Below, one piece after another: positions 25,594 to 35,463 of a DNA stretch of 42,524 nucleotides. The notes beneath the pieces are model-generated. The model ran no database searches and was not told the DNA's origin. It was given only the letters and a program-made list of their open reading frames with translations. The stretch is from Bacteroidaceae bacterium (lineage in GTDB: Bacteria > Bacteroidota > Bacteroidia > Bacteroidales > Bacteroidaceae). The stretch covers positions 1 to 42,524 of the forward strand of contig JAIKWU010000046.1 in NCBI GenBank assembly GCA_024684455.1. The letters are read 5' to 3'. The position numbers and the translations under genes are program-made. The first letter of the stretch is position 1, and each line of letters opens with the position of its first letter.

Positions 25594-26011
25594 ACTCCTT
25601 TCTGCCGAAGCCTTGCTGGAGCACGCTGGTGTACGCGTGACAGCCGTGCGAATCCTGATTCTGAAAGCCATCCGACGTGACTTTCAGAATGCCTTTTCGC
25701 TTGCCGACCTCGAGGCTTCTTTGCCTTCTGTCGACCGCAGCACTCTGTTCCGCACCCTCACCACCTTGACCGAGGCACATCTGCTCCACGAAATCGACGA
25801 CGGAACAGGTGCGCAGAAGTATTGCCTCTGTCATCACGACGACACGCAGCATTGTCCTGGCCACGTCCACCTCACCTGCGTGCGTTGCCACCGCACCTAC
25901 TGTCTCACCACTGTTGAGATTCCCTCTGTGCCGCTGCCTGAAGGTTTCCTGGCCGAACACGCGGAATATGTTGTGAAAGGAATCTGTGCTGAGTGCGCCA
26001 AACAAAAATAG
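25583..26011 (+). CDS. Fur-family metal-responsive transcriptional repressor
   Basis: A 142-residue Fur-family regulator. The ATG at 25583 lies inside the end of the permease gene, giving an 11-base overlap and likely translational coupling. The N-terminal winged helix shows VRVTAVRILILKAI, AFSLADLEASL and DRSTLFRTLTTLTEAHLLH. The C-terminal dimerisation part has a His-rich stretch (CHHDDTQHCPGHVHLTC) and two structural zinc pairs, CVRC and CAEC. Which metal it senses (zinc, iron or another) cannot be decided here; the Cu/Zn-type permease partner favours zinc or copper. The reading frame continues far upstream but that part is a shadow of the permease. Confidence 0.88.
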   Translation: MKNELLSAEALLEHAGVRVTAVRILILKAIRRDFQNAFSLADLEASLPSVDRSTLFRTLTTLTEAHLLHEIDDGTGAQKYCLCHHDDTQHCPGHVHLTCVRCHRTYCLTTVEIPSVPLPEGFLAEHAEYVVKGICAECAKQK

Positions 26012-26042
26012 TCCCCTCAAGACTTCGTCTCAAGGGGAACTA
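26010..26042. terminator. Weak hairpin between convergent Fur and GH51 genes
   Basis: An imperfect stem pairs agtcccctcaagac with gtctcaaggggaact. No T tract follows on either strand, so it may be a processing hairpin or a poor terminator. Confidence 0.35.
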
Positions 26043-26062
26043 AGAAGGGGAATGGGTTGTCG

Positions 26063-28474
26063 TTATCTGACTCTTACGATGTTGAGCGAATAGGCCGGCA
26101 CTTCGACGAGGACGCTATTATCCTGTGGCGAAAGCGAGGTTTCGACAGGATAGATGTGGGTTGGAGCCTGAAGCGTATTCTCGTCGGTACCCTTTGCAGA
26201 GGCAAGACGGATGACACGTGCCTGCGACGCATTGAAGTTCTTGAGGTCGATGCGAGCCGTTGTGCCGACGCTGCTGGTATTCGTAATCTTCACAATCATT
26301 TCGCCAGTCGTTTCGTCGAGCGTGGCCGATGAGAAAATGCCTTCGGCAGTGCTGCGCTTCAATTGGGTGTCAAAGACGAGTTCGTTGTCGAGCCATGCTT
26401 TGACGTTGTCGCCAGCCACCTCAACCTTGACGTCGTACCAGCGGCCTTGTTCAATGTGTCCGCGTTTGCCAGCCGTCTGTGTCTTGCTTCCTCCAACGAC
26501 CTGCTCGATGCCGTGCTGCGTGTTGCCCCAACCACCGAAGTTTACCCAGCAGTAGTTGTCCTGATCGACGTAGTTGAAGACGATGATGAAGCCTTCTGCA
26601 CCACCATCCTTGCGGGCACGTGTCGTGAAGGTGTAGTGGTCGCTGTCATAGACCTTTGTCTCTACGGCAACGCACTGCTGGCGGCGAGTTTTCTGCTTCA
26701 CTTCATTGTCCATGATGGCCCATTCGCCATTCACTACTTTGAGGTCGCCTTGCAACTTAAAGGTCGCCTGCGTTTCCCATGTAGCAAAGCCGCATTGGCT
26801 CTGCTTCGGTGTTACGGGCACCAGGGTTGTCACGTCGTAGGGGTTGTCCTGCACGACCTTGATGACCTGCGTACCGATGTTCTGCGCCATCAATGCCTGC
26901 ACGTAGTAGGACGGCGTTCCCATTACGCTTGAAGAAGAGAAACGGATCATGTCGGGACGCCAACGTGCATCGTTCTCGTTGACGAAAATCGGTGCGTAAC
27001 TGTTCATGGGCACCACGTCGGAGTTGTTCTCCATACCTTGCATATAGACGGCTTCCCCCAGGGCTGCGTTCATGTTGCCGAGGTTGCCGAAGCCCTGTGT
27101 CACAGCGTATTCGCCGACATAGATCTTCGAACCTCCACGTTTGTAGGTGTCGTACTTGTGGAAGTTGTTGGCAAACCACGCCGGATTGCGGTAATAGTGC
27201 TCGTCGAGCAGTTCAACGCTCTCGTCCGAGTCCCACGTCGGGTCGTCGGTACCCCATGCTGCCACATCGCCGATGAGGTGCATGTTGGGATATTTGGCAA
27301 GGATGGCCTTCTTGAACTGCACGAAGCGCTCATAGTAGTGGTCGCTTGTGCCACGCTGTTCAGGCTGGTTGTTCTCGTTACCGATTTCGAGGTATTCGAT
27401 ATTGAAAGGTGCTGGGTGACCATTCTTGGCACGCATCGCACCATACTTCGTGGTGACGTCGCCGTTGGCATATTCCAGCGCAGCCAGTGCCTCGTCAATC
27501 CACGGCTGAATCTTGTCGTAAGGAGTCTCGCCACCGTGCCAGATACCGACGTTAACCACATAGAGCGGCTTGGCGCCGAGGTCTTCGGCCATCTGCAGAT
27601 ATTCGTGGAAACCGAGGCCATCGGTCGTGCGATACCCCCAGTTGACGTTCCAGTGGCCTGGACGCTCCTCAATCGGTCCAATCGTACGCTCCCAGCGGAA
27701 GGCATTGTCGGGCGTACCTTCGCCCTCGACGAAGCAGCCGCCTGGGAAGCGCATGAACTTCGGATGCATATTGTAGAGCATCTGCATGAGGTCGGGACGG
27801 AGTCCGTTCTCACGGTTGCGGAAGGTCGGCGGGAACAGGCTGACGACATCAAGGTCGAGCGTGCCTTTTCCGTCGAAGACGAGGGCAAATTCGGCCTGCG
27901 GGTCGTTCGCGTCGGCCTTCAATCGTGCCTGCACCTTGTTCCAGTCTTTGGAAACGATAGTCTGTACCTGTGTCGTCGCATAGACTGTGCTGCCGTCCTT
28001 GCTGCGCAACTGGGCGGTGATGTTACCCTTGTACTGGCCCTTGAGCCAGAGTGAAAGTTTGTATTCCCTGCCTTGTACGGCATTGATGCCCCAGAAACCT
28101 TCGTTGACAAGGCAGACAGGACGTGCCGTGCCGTCGAGCGTCAGTTCGAGCGCATGACCTTGTGCGGCGTTCAGCAGTTTAACCTTCTTCGACGGCTCGA
28201 TGAGTTGAGCCTTGATGCCCTCACCCTCCGTACGCCAGAACTCCATGTCGGCAGGAGCACGGAAACGGCGTCCGTCCTCGAACGAACGGTTGCGAATCAG
28301 TTCGGCATAGATGCCACCGTCGGCCGCATGGTTGATGTCTTCGTAGAAAATGCCATAGTGAGTCGGGCTCACCTTCGGTCCGCGCTGCGAGGCATCGACA
28401 GTCACGATGACCTGCGCAGTGGCTGTCACTGCACACCATGTCGCAGCTGCCAGCAAAGTTGTTTTCAGTTTCAT
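26063..28474 (-). CDS. GH51 alpha-L-arabinofuranosidase, exported
   Basis: An 803-residue enzyme expected to release terminal arabinofuranose from plant arabinan or arabinoxylan. The signal peptide is MKLKTTLLAAATWCAVTATAQ. A sandwich module (about 60-220) precedes the catalytic barrel with FMRFPGGCFVEG, the acid/base glutamate in EIGNEN (E367) and the nucleophile in YVGEYAV (E455), followed by NSDVVPMNSYAPIFVN. A jelly-roll region (about 576-705, WVNFGGWGNTQ, GRWYDVKVEVAGD) is inserted before the final arabinofuranosidase C-terminal strands (SATLDETTGEMIVKI, VEVPAYSLNIVRV). It is periplasmic or surface-bound. No other polysaccharide-locus genes such as SusC/SusD lie next to it. A TATCTTTG -7-like box lies on the minus strand at 28532-28539. 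Confidence 0.92.
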   Translation of the reverse strand: MKLKTTLLAAATWCAVTATAQVIVTVDASQRGPKVSPTHYGIFYEDINHAADGGIYAELIRNRSFEDGRRFRAPADMEFWRTEGEGIKAQLIEPSKKVKLLNAAQGHALELTLDGTARPVCLVNEGFWGINAVQGREYKLSLWLKGQYKGNITAQLRSKDGSTVYATTQVQTIVSKDWNKVQARLKADANDPQAEFALVFDGKGTLDLDVVSLFPPTFRNRENGLRPDLMQMLYNMHPKFMRFPGGCFVEGEGTPDNAFRWERTIGPIEERPGHWNVNWGYRTTDGLGFHEYLQMAEDLGAKPLYVVNVGIWHGGETPYDKIQPWIDEALAALEYANGDVTTKYGAMRAKNGHPAPFNIEYLEIGNENNQPEQRGTSDHYYERFVQFKKAILAKYPNMHLIGDVAAWGTDDPTWDSDESVELLDEHYYRNPAWFANNFHKYDTYKRGGSKIYVGEYAVTQGFGNLGNMNAALGEAVYMQGMENNSDVVPMNSYAPIFVNENDARWRPDMIRFSSSSVMGTPSYYVQALMAQNIGTQVIKVVQDNPYDVTTLVPVTPKQSQCGFATWETQATFKLQGDLKVVNGEWAIMDNEVKQKTRRQQCVAVETKVYDSDHYTFTTRARKDGGAEGFIIVFNYVDQDNYCWVNFGGWGNTQHGIEQVVGGSKTQTAGKRGHIEQGRWYDVKVEVAGDNVKAWLDNELVFDTQLKRSTAEGIFSSATLDETTGEMIVKITNTSSVGTTARIDLKNFNASQARVIRLASAKGTDENTLQAPTHIYPVETSLSPQDNSVLVEVPAYSLNIVRVR

Positions 28475-28531
28475 AAAAAAGTATTAGTAATTGTGTTATG
28501 AAAGATTTTCTTGGCCGTTGCTTTTGCACTG

Positions 28532-28539
28532 CAAAGATA
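28532..28539 (-). promoter_or_regulatory. Probable -7 box for the GH51 gene
   Basis: The minus strand reads TATCTTTG about 58 bases before the ATG at 28474. A -33 TTTG is not seen at the right spacing. Between this box and the proB promoter at 28674 I see nothing else in the 345-base gap. Confidence 0.4.
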
Positions 28540-28673
28540 GCACAAAAAAAGCAGAGAAACTATCATTTTCATTTCAAAATCTATCACAAACCAACCAAAA
28601 GTCAGTCCGTCAGGACAAAGATAACACATTTTACTCAAGATTCTTGCATAATCGAAGAAAAAACGCATAAAAC

Positions 28674-28704
28674 TTTGCAAAGCGTCGGTTTTTGTGTACT
28701 TTTG
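28674..28704 (+). promoter_or_regulatory. Bacteroidetes-type promoter for proBA
   Basis: TTTG (28674-28677) and TACTTTTG (28697-28704) are separated by 19 bases. The predicted start near 28711 leaves a leader of about 110 bases that contains repeat array B. Confidence 0.68.
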
Positions 28705-28725
28705 CAGCAGTTTTTGAATACGACT

Positions 28726-28781
28726 CCAAGCACTTGGCGTTCGAACGCTAAGCACTTGGCGTAATCACGCCAAGCACTTGG
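28726..28781. repeat. 22-bp-period palindromic repeat array B (three units) in the proB leader
   Basis: Three units with CCAAG/CTAAG-CA-CTTGG cores start at 28726, 28748 and 28770, an exact 22-base period. The middle unit is CGCTAAGCACTTGGCGT, identical to the two middle units of array A. The outer units are mirror-related (CCAAG...GGCGT and ACGCC...CTTGG), so the array can form three small hairpins or one long one. It lies between the predicted proB promoter and the proB ATG. Confidence 0.85.
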
Positions 28782-28819
28782 AATACATTTTTTACTATTC
28801 AATATCACGATTTACAGTT

Positions 28820-29602
28820 ATGCGCATCACCATCAAAATAGGCAGCAACGTGCTGACACGCCCCGACGGTTCGCTCGATGCCACACGGCTCTCGGCACTC
28901 GTTGACCAAGTGGCCGAACTGCGACGCCGCGGCACAGAGGTCGTCATGGTGTCGTCAGGAGCCGTGGCTTGCGGACGCAGTGTGCTGGCCCACCGTCAGG
29001 ACCTGCAAACCAAGGACACGGTTGACGAACGCCAGTTGTTCAGTGCCGTCGGACAGGCCAAACTCATCGACCGCTATTACGAACTGTTCCGTGAACAAGG
29101 CATCACGGTCGGACAGGTACTGACGATGAAGGAGAACTTTGCCTCGCCCGAAGCCTACCACACGCAACAGAACTGCATGGAGGTGATGCTGCAGAACGGT
29201 GTCATCCCCATCATTAACGAGAACGACACGGTCTGCGTCACCGAACTGATGTTTACCGATAACGATGAACTCTCTGGCTTAGTGGCACGCATGATGGAGT
29301 GCCAGCGACTCATTATCCTCTCGAACATCGACGGCCTCTACACGGGGCATCCCGCCGACCCGCAGTCGCAACTCATTCGCCGCGTGCAGCCTGACAACGA
29401 CCTGCGGCACGTCATCTCGACAGAGAAATCCAGTGCTGGCCGTGGCGGCATGGAATCTAAATACCATATCGCTACCGAGACTGCCAGTAACGGCATCGAG
29501 GTCATCATCGCCAACGGCAAGCGACCCGACATCCTGCTACACCTTGCCGACAGCACCGAAACGGTGCCGTGCACCGTATTCATCGCAACACCTCGCCCAT
29601 GA
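28820..29602 (+). CDS. proB: Glutamate 5-kinase
   Basis: A 260-residue cytoplasmic enzyme that phosphorylates glutamate, the first step of proline synthesis. The start [17 protein letters not shown] at 28820 matches the family; an in-frame ATG at 28778 lies within the repeat array and is unlikely. Amino acid kinase fold motifs include [52 protein letters not shown] and [12 protein letters not shown]. There is no C-terminal PUA domain, unlike the E. coli enzyme (367 residues). It overlaps proA by 4 bases (ATGA), so translation is coupled. Feedback inhibition by proline is known for the family but cannot be read here. Confidence 0.95.
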   Translation: MRITIKIGSNVLTRPDGSLDATRLSALVDQVAELRRRGTEVVMVSSGAVACGRSVLAHRQDLQTKDTVDERQLFSAVGQAKLIDRYYELFREQGITVGQVLTMKENFASPEAYHTQQNCMEVMLQNGVIPIINENDTVCVTELMFTDNDELSGLVARMMECQRLIILSNIDGLYTGHPADPQSQLIRRVQPDNDLRHVISTEKSSAGRGGMESKYHIATETASNGIEVIIANGKRPDILLHLADSTETVPCTVFIATPRP

Positions 29603-30834
29603 TTACTCCCCTACTCCAATCAGCCCGCGAAGCCTCCTTCGCCCTCGCCCAAATGAGCGAGGATGCCATCAACGACATCCTTCGTAAAGTGGCAGACGCC
29701 ATCGTCGCACATACCGACCAACTCCTCGCTGCCAACCAGCACGACCTCGACCGCATGGACCCGCAGAGTCCGCTCTACGACCGTCTGCGACTCACACCCG
29801 AGCGCGTCGCAGCCATCGCCGACGACATGCGACATGTGGCGACTCTGCCCTCACCGCTCGGTCGGCAACTCAGCCACACAGTCCTCCCCAATGGCCTCGA
29901 CCTCGAGCGAGTCAGCGTGCCCTTCGGCGTCGTTGGTGTGGTCTATGAGGCCCGCCCCAACGTCACCTTCGACGTCTTTGCTCTCTGCCTCAAATCAGGC
30001 AACGCCTGTGTCCTGAAAGGCGGCAAGGATGCCGACGAAACCAATCGGACGGCGGTCAGCATCATACAACAGACCCTCCCCCATCCCGTTGTTCTTCTCC
30101 CCTCCACCCACGAAGCCACAGCCGAACTGCTCCACGCACGCGGACTGGTTGACCTCATCATTCCGCGCGGAGGACGTCGCCTCATCGACTTCGTGCGCGA
30201 TGAAGCCACCGTTCCTGTCATCGAGACGGGTGCCGGCGTCTGTCACGCCTACTTCGACTGCGACGGTGACTTGGAAAAAGGTGCCCGCATCGTCAACAAC
30301 GCAAAGACACGCCGTGTCTCCGTCTGCAATGCACTCGACTGTCTGCTCGTCCATCACCAACGTATCGCCGACCTCCCCGCCCTGCTCCGTCCTTTACAGC
30401 AAAGTCAGGTCATCGTCCATGCTGACCCGCTGGCCTTCACCTATCTCACCGAACACGAAGGATACCCCGCGCGTCTGCTCCGCATGGCCACGGCCGACAC
30501 CTACGGAACAGAGTTCATGGACTATGCCATGGCCCTGCATATCGTCGCCGACACCGACGATGCCCTTTGCCACATCCGCCAGTACGGCTCGGGCCACAGC
30601 GAATGCATCATCACCGAGAACCCGGCCACTGCCGACCGTTTCCTCCGTTCGGTCGATGCCGCCTGTGTCTATCACAACGCCCCGACCTCCTTCACCGACG
30701 GCGCCCAGTTCGGTCTCGGTGCTGAAATAGGCATCTCGACCCAGAAACTCCATGCCCGCGGTCCCATGGCTCTCGAAGCCCTCACCACCTACAAATGGAT
30801 TGTCCGCGGCAACGGCCAAGTCAGACCAAAATAG
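29599..30834 (+). CDS. proA: Glutamate-5-semialdehyde dehydrogenase (gamma-glutamyl phosphate reductase)
   Basis: A 411-residue cytoplasmic enzyme that reduces glutamyl 5-phosphate to the semialdehyde with NADPH, the second step of proline synthesis. The start [16 protein letters not shown] at 29599 overlaps the proB stop as ATGA. Family signatures are [40 protein letters not shown] and [11 protein letters not shown], the last holding the catalytic cysteine region; near the end [11 protein letters not shown] and [22 protein letters not shown] are also typical. The length is normal. The operon ends at a bidirectional hairpin 38 bases downstream. proC is not in the window. Confidence 0.96.
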   Translation: MITPLLQSAREASFALAQMSEDAINDILRKVADAIVAHTDQLLAANQHDLDRMDPQSPLYDRLRLTPERVAAIADDMRHVATLPSPLGRQLSHTVLPNGLDLERVSVPFGVVGVVYEARPNVTFDVFALCLKSGNACVLKGGKDADETNRTAVSIIQQTLPHPVVLLPSTHEATAELLHARGLVDLIIPRGGRRLIDFVRDEATVPVIETGAGVCHAYFDCDGDLEKGARIVNNAKTRRVSVCNALDCLLVHHQRIADLPALLRPLQQSQVIVHADPLAFTYLTEHEGYPARLLRMATADTYGTEFMDYAMALHIVADTDDALCHIRQYGSGHSECIITENPATADRFLRSVDAACVYHNAPTSFTDGAQFGLGAEIGISTQKLHARGPMALEALTTYKWIVRGNGQVRPK

Positions 30835-30872
30835 GATTCTCTGAACACAACTGATTCCAATGTTTCGGACAC

Positions 30873-30913
30873 AAAAAAGCGCAGCATCCACATGGAGTGA
30901 ATGCTGCGCTTTT
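30873..30913. terminator. Bidirectional terminator between proA and rpoC
   Basis: A 13-bp stem pairs 30875-30887 (aaaagcgcagcat) with 30901-30913 (atgctgcgctttt). A residues on the left and T residues on the right let it serve proA on the plus strand and rpoC on the minus strand. Confidence 0.85.
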
Positions 30914-30931
30914 AGTGCCTTTCGGCTTCGT

Positions 30932-33900
30932 TTAGTTGTTGCTATACGAAGCGAAGGCGGATGTGGGGTCGAAGGTCGGGCGATGGGCCTCGAGGTATTC
31001 TTCCTTCGAACCTACGATAATCTTGTCGAAGTCGCGCAGACCTGTACCGGCAGGGATGAGGTGACCGCAGATGACGTTCTCCTTCATACCTACGAGCGGG
31101 TCGCTCTTGCCTGAGATGGCTGCCTCGTTGAGCACCTTCGTCGTTTCCTGGAAGGAGGCTGCCGACATGAAACTCTTTGCACCGAGAGCAGCGCGAGTGA
31201 TACCCTGCAGGATCTGCGTGGCCGTTGCAGGAACGGCATCGCGTGTCTGCACCTGCTTGAGGTCGCGGCGCTTGAGCATGGAGTTCTCGTCGCGCAGTTT
31301 GCGAGCGGTAACAATCATACCAGCCACCATCGTCTCGCTGTCGCCAGCGTCGATGACTACCTTCTTACCCCAGATACGATCGTTCTCTTCAACAAAGTCA
31401 AGTTTATCGACGATGTTGCCTTCGATGAAGCGTGTGTCGCCTGGTTCTTCAATCTGAACGCGGCGCATCATCTGACGCACGATGATTTCAAAGTGCTTGT
31501 CGTTGATGCTCACACCCTGCAGACGATAGACGTCCTGCACCTGGTTGACGATGTATTCCTGTACGGCTGTGGGACCCTTGATGTTCAGGATGTCGGCTGG
31601 AGTGACAGCACCGTCGGAAAGCGGCGTTCCGGCACGCACGTAGTCGTTCTCCTGAACCAGAATCTGCTTCGACAGGGGCACGAGGTACTTGCGAACGTCG
31701 CCCACTTTCGAGGTGAGGATGATTTCACGATTACCGCGCTTAACCTTACCCATCGTGACTTCGCCGTCGATTTCTGCAACGATGGCAGGGTTCGACGGGT
31801 TGCGTGCCTCGAAGAGTTCGGTCACACGTGGCAGACCGCCCGTGATATCGCCGGCCTTGCTGACGGCACGCGGAATCTTGATGAGGATGTCACCGACCTT
31901 GAGTTTTTCGCCATCTTCGACAGCAATGTGACCGCCGATGGGGAAGTTGTAGGTACGGAGCACTTCACCATTTTCGTCAAGAATGTGGCAGACTGGCACA
32001 AGTGCCCTGTCGCGAGATTCTGTGACGATGAGTTCGCGCAGGCCGGTCGTTTCGTCCTGCTCGACGCGATAGGTCACACCTTCCTGAACACCTTCAAACT
32101 GTGCCTTACCTTCAAACTCGGTCACAATCACAGAGTTGAACGGATCCCAGTTGGCAATGACAGTGTCCTTCTCGACGATGTCGCCGTCGCCGAAGAAAAG
32201 GTTGGCTCCGTAGGGAACAGGAACGGTGGACATGGCGATGCCCGTGTTGATGTCAACGAAACGAAGTTCTGCCAGACGACCGACCACAATCTTAGCGTTG
32301 GGATTCTCGTCGGTAGGACGGTCGATGGTGCGGAGTTCTTCAAACTCGAGGCGGCACTTGTTCTTAGCAACAATCTGTGCATTGGTCACGGCGTTACCTG
32401 CGACACCACCAGCGTGGAAGGTACGCAGGGTCAACTGTGTACCAGGTTCACCAATGGCCTGTGCAGCGATGACACCGACTGCTTCGCCTTTCTGTACCAT
32501 GCGAGCCGTAGCAAGGTTGCGTCCGTAGCACTTCATGCAGACGCCGTGCTTCGATTCACAAGTGAGGACTGAGCGGATTTCAACGCTCTCGATGCCGCAC
32601 GACTCGATTTCAGCAACGACGCTCTCAGTGATTTCCTCGCCCGAAGCGACGATGAGGTCGCCAGTGTGCGGATTCACAATGTCGTGAACGCTGACGCGGC
32701 CAAGGATGCGTTCGCCAAGGCTGGCAACAACGCGGTCGCCGTCCTTGAGAGCCGTGCAGATGAGTCCGCGGAGCGTTCCGCAGTCTTCTTCTGTGATGAT
32801 GACGTCATGGCTGACATCGACGAGACGACGAGTCAGATAACCGGCATCGGCAGTCTTCAAGGCGGTGTCAGCAAGACCCTTACGGGCTCCGTGCGTAGAG
32901 ATAAAGTACTCCAGCACAGACATGCCTTCCTTGAAGTTCGATAGAATCGGGTTTTCGATGATGTTGGCATCGTCGGCACCTGCTTTCTGCGGCTTGGCCA
33001 TCAGACCACGCATACCAGCCAACTGTGCAATCTGATCTTTCGAACCACGCGCACCAGAGTCGAGCATCATAAAGACTGCATTGAAGCCTTGGTCGGCCTC
33101 CGTCATCTGCTTCAGCAAGGTCTCCTTCAACTGGTCGTTCACCTTGGTCCAAGTGTCGATGACCTGTTGGTAGCGGTCCTTGTCTGTAATCAGACCGAAG
33201 GCGTAGTTCTGTTGAATTTCATCGACTTTGTCGTGACCCTGCTGAACGATGCTTTCTTTTTCGGCTGGGATGATGATGTCGTCAAGCACGAAACTCAGAC
33301 CGCCCTCGTATGCCTTTCGGTAGCCGAGGTTCTTGATGCCGTCGAGGAATTCGCAGGCGCGTGCCATACCGACAGTCTTGATGACCTTGGTGATGACTTT
33401 CTTCAACGACTTCTTACCGATGACCTCGTTGACAAAGCCTACTTCTTCGGGCACAATCTCGTTGATGATGATGCGGCCGACGGTGGTCTCGACGATGTGG
33501 CGGACATAGTTCCCGAACTCATCAATGTCGTTGACCATACACTTAATCGGTGCGTGAACATCAACGCGGCCTTCGTTGAAAGCAATGATGGCTTCTTCGG
33601 GACCATAGAAGGTGATACCTTCACCCTTAGCACCTGGACGTATCTTAGAGATGTAGTAAAGTCCGAGCACCATGTCCTGCGACGGAACCGTGATGGGATC
33701 GCCGCTGGCAGGTGACAGGATATTGTGCGACTGCAACATGAGCAGTTGGGCCTCAAGAATCGCCTCATTGGAGAGGGGAAGGTGGACAGCCATCTGGTCA
33801 CCGTCGAAGTCGGCGTTGAAGGCCGTACATGCGAGTGGATGGAGTTGAATGGCCTTACCCTCAATCATCTTCGGCTGGAAGGCCTGGATACCCAGACGGT

Positions 33901-35230
33901 GAAGTGTCGGGGCACGGTTGAGGAGCACGGGATGTCCCTTCATCACATACTCGAGAATGTCCCAGATGACATCGTCGCGACGGTCAACGATTTTCTTCGC
34001 TGACTTCACGGTCTTGACGATACCGCGTTCAATGAGTTTGCGGATAATGAAGGGTTTGTACAGTTCGGCAGCCATCAGTTTCGGCAGACCGCACTCGCCC
34101 ATCTTCAGTTCTGGACCTACGACGATAACGGAACGTGCAGAGTAGTCAACACGCTTACCGAGCAGGTTCTGACGGAAACGTCCTTGCTTGCCTTTGAGCG
34201 AGTCGGAAAGTGACTTGAGCGGGCGGTTGCTCTCGGACTTTACAGCCGATGCCTTGCGGGAGTTGTCGAAGAGGCTATCGACGGCCTCCTGCAACATGCG
34301 CTTCTCGTTGCGAAGAATGACTTCGGGTGCCTTGATTTCGATGAGTCGCTTCAGGCGGTTGTTACGGATGATGACACGACGATAAAGGTCGTTAAGGTCG
34401 CTCGTAGCAAAACGTCCACCATCCAGCGGCACAAGCGGACGGAGATCCGGCGGCGTGACGGGGATGTTATGCAGTACCATCCACTCGGGTTTATTGCGAC
34501 CACGAGAGGAACGGAAAGCCTCAACGACTTGCAGACGCTTGAGCGATTCTGTTTTGCGCTGCTGCGAACCGTCCTGATTGGCACGGTCGCGGAGTTCGTA
34601 ACTGAGTTTGTCGAGGTCGACACGCTTGAGCATATACTCGATGGCCTCAGCACCCATCATGGCAATGAACTTGTCGGGGTCGTCGTCAGGCAGTTGCTGG
34701 TTGCCTTCGGGCAGACGGTCAACGACGTTCCAGTACTCTTCCTCAGACAGCAGGTCGAGGTCTTCGAGTCCTTCGTCGAGATTGGCGGCTGCACCCGTCT
34801 GAATAATGATGTAGCGCTCGTAGTAGATGACTGCATCGAGTTTCTTGGTGGGCATACCGAGCAGATAACCGATTTTGTTCGGCAGCGAACGGAAATACCA
34901 GATATGAGCCACGGGCACAACCAGTCCGATGTGTCCTGTGCGCTCACGGCGTACCTTTTTTTCAGTCACTTCGACACCGCAACGGTCGCAGACGATGCCT
35001 TTGTAACGGATGCGCTTGTACTTTCCACAGTGGCACTCGTAGTCCTTGGTCGGACCGAAGATGCGTTCGCAGAACAGACCGTCGCGCTCTGGCTTATAGG
35101 TACGATAGTTGATGGTCTCAGGCTTGAGAACCTCTCCATAGGAGTTTTCGAGAATTTCCTCTGGCGAGGCAAGACCAATCGTTATCTTGGTGAAATTAGT
35201 CTTTGTCTTGGTTTCTTTCTTAAAAGCCAT
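30932..35230 (-). CDS. rpoC: DNA-directed RNA polymerase beta' subunit
   Basis: A 1432-residue catalytic subunit of RNA polymerase. Visible landmarks are the N-terminal zinc ribbon ([19 protein letters not shown], near residue 65), [19 protein letters not shown], the magnesium-binding NADFDGDQ at 472-479, the trigger-loop region ([20 protein letters not shown]) and the second zinc site ([15 protein letters not shown]). The C-terminal part has [16 protein letters not shown] and [17 protein letters not shown], as in all bacterial subunits. It follows rpoB after an unusually roomy 233-base gap in which I see no gene and no strong promoter. The start at 35230 ([13 protein letters not shown]) is a normal Bacteroidetes N-terminus. 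Confidence 0.98.
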   Translation of the reverse strand: MAFKKETKTKTNFTKITIGLASPEEILENSYGEVLKPETINYRTYKPERDGLFCERIFGPTKDYECHCGKYKRIRYKGIVCDRCGVEVTEKKVRRERTGHIGLVVPVAHIWYFRSLPNKIGYLLGMPTKKLDAVIYYERYIIIQTGAAANLDEGLEDLDLLSEEEYWNVVDRLPEGNQQLPDDDPDKFIAMMGAEAIEYMLKRVDLDKLSYELRDRANQDGSQQRKTESLKRLQVVEAFRSSRGRNKPEWMVLHNIPVTPPDLRPLVPLDGGRFATSDLNDLYRRVIIRNNRLKRLIEIKAPEVILRNEKRMLQEAVDSLFDNSRKASAVKSESNRPLKSLSDSLKGKQGRFRQNLLGKRVDYSARSVIVVGPELKMGECGLPKLMAAELYKPFIIRKLIERGIVKTVKSAKKIVDRRDDVIWDILEYVMKGHPVLLNRAPTLHRLGIQAFQPKMIEGKAIQLHPLACTAFNADFDGDQMAVHLPLSNEAILEAQLLMLQSHNILSPASGDPITVPSQDMVLGLYYISKIRPGAKGEGITFYGPEEAIIAFNEGRVDVHAPIKCMVNDIDEFGNYVRHIVETTVGRIIINEIVPEEVGFVNEVIGKKSLKKVITKVIKTVGMARACEFLDGIKNLGYRKAYEGGLSFVLDDIIIPAEKESIVQQGHDKVDEIQQNYAFGLITDKDRYQQVIDTWTKVNDQLKETLLKQMTEADQGFNAVFMMLDSGARGSKDQIAQLAGMRGLMAKPQKAGADDANIIENPILSNFKEGMSVLEYFISTHGARKGLADTALKTADAGYLTRRLVDVSHDVIITEEDCGTLRGLICTALKDGDRVVASLGERILGRVSVHDIVNPHTGDLIVASGEEITESVVAEIESCGIESVEIRSVLTCESKHGVCMKCYGRNLATARMVQKGEAVGVIAAQAIGEPGTQLTLRTFHAGGVAGNAVTNAQIVAKNKCRLEFEELRTIDRPTDENPNAKIVVGRLAELRFVDINTGIAMSTVPVPYGANLFFGDGDIVEKDTVIANWDPFNSVIVTEFEGKAQFEGVQEGVTYRVEQDETTGLRELIVTESRDRALVPVCHILDENGEVLRTYNFPIGGHIAVEDGEKLKVGDILIKIPRAVSKAGDITGGLPRVTELFEARNPSNPAIVAEIDGEVTMGKVKRGNREIILTSKVGDVRKYLVPLSKQILVQENDYVRAGTPLSDGAVTPADILNIKGPTAVQEYIVNQVQDVYRLQGVSINDKHFEIIVRQMMRRVQIEEPGDTRFIEGNIVDKLDFVEENDRIWGKKVVIDAGDSETMVAGMIVTARKLRDENSMLKRRDLKQVQTRDAVPATATQILQGITRAALGAKSFMSAASFQETTKVLNEAAISGKSDPLVGMKENVICGHLIPAGTGLRDFDKIIVGSKEEYLEAHRPTFDPTSAFASYSNN

Positions 35231-35463
35231 CTTTTTCGATTTTTTATAATGTTGTTGCCCACGGTATCGGGGCTTGGATGAAAGATATTCTCTCTTGCTT
35301 GCAGCGATGGCGCAGTTTGCTTTGGTTTCATCTTAAGCGTTACCGAATTTGCACTGCTGTACGGATTGATTTGCACTGTGCCGCCACTGGAGGCAAAGCA
35401 CAAAAAATAAATCGTCGTTTCGGAGTGCATTCAGGAACAGGGTACCAGAGCCTGCGCTACCAT
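35231..35463 (-). other. rpoB-rpoC intergenic gap
   Basis: A 233-base non-coding stretch between the rpoB stop and the rpoC start. A short direct repeat (atttgcactg) occurs twice about 25 bases apart near 35350-35380. No clear -33/-7 promoter or terminator hairpin is visible. Confidence 0.4.

Noticed and set aside
23282..28474. A rhamnose/arabinose polysaccharide utilisation locus spanning rhaM to the GH51 gene
   Set aside because: There is no SusC/SusD pair or sugar catabolic operon; the two genes are separated by unrelated membrane and metal genes on mixed strands.
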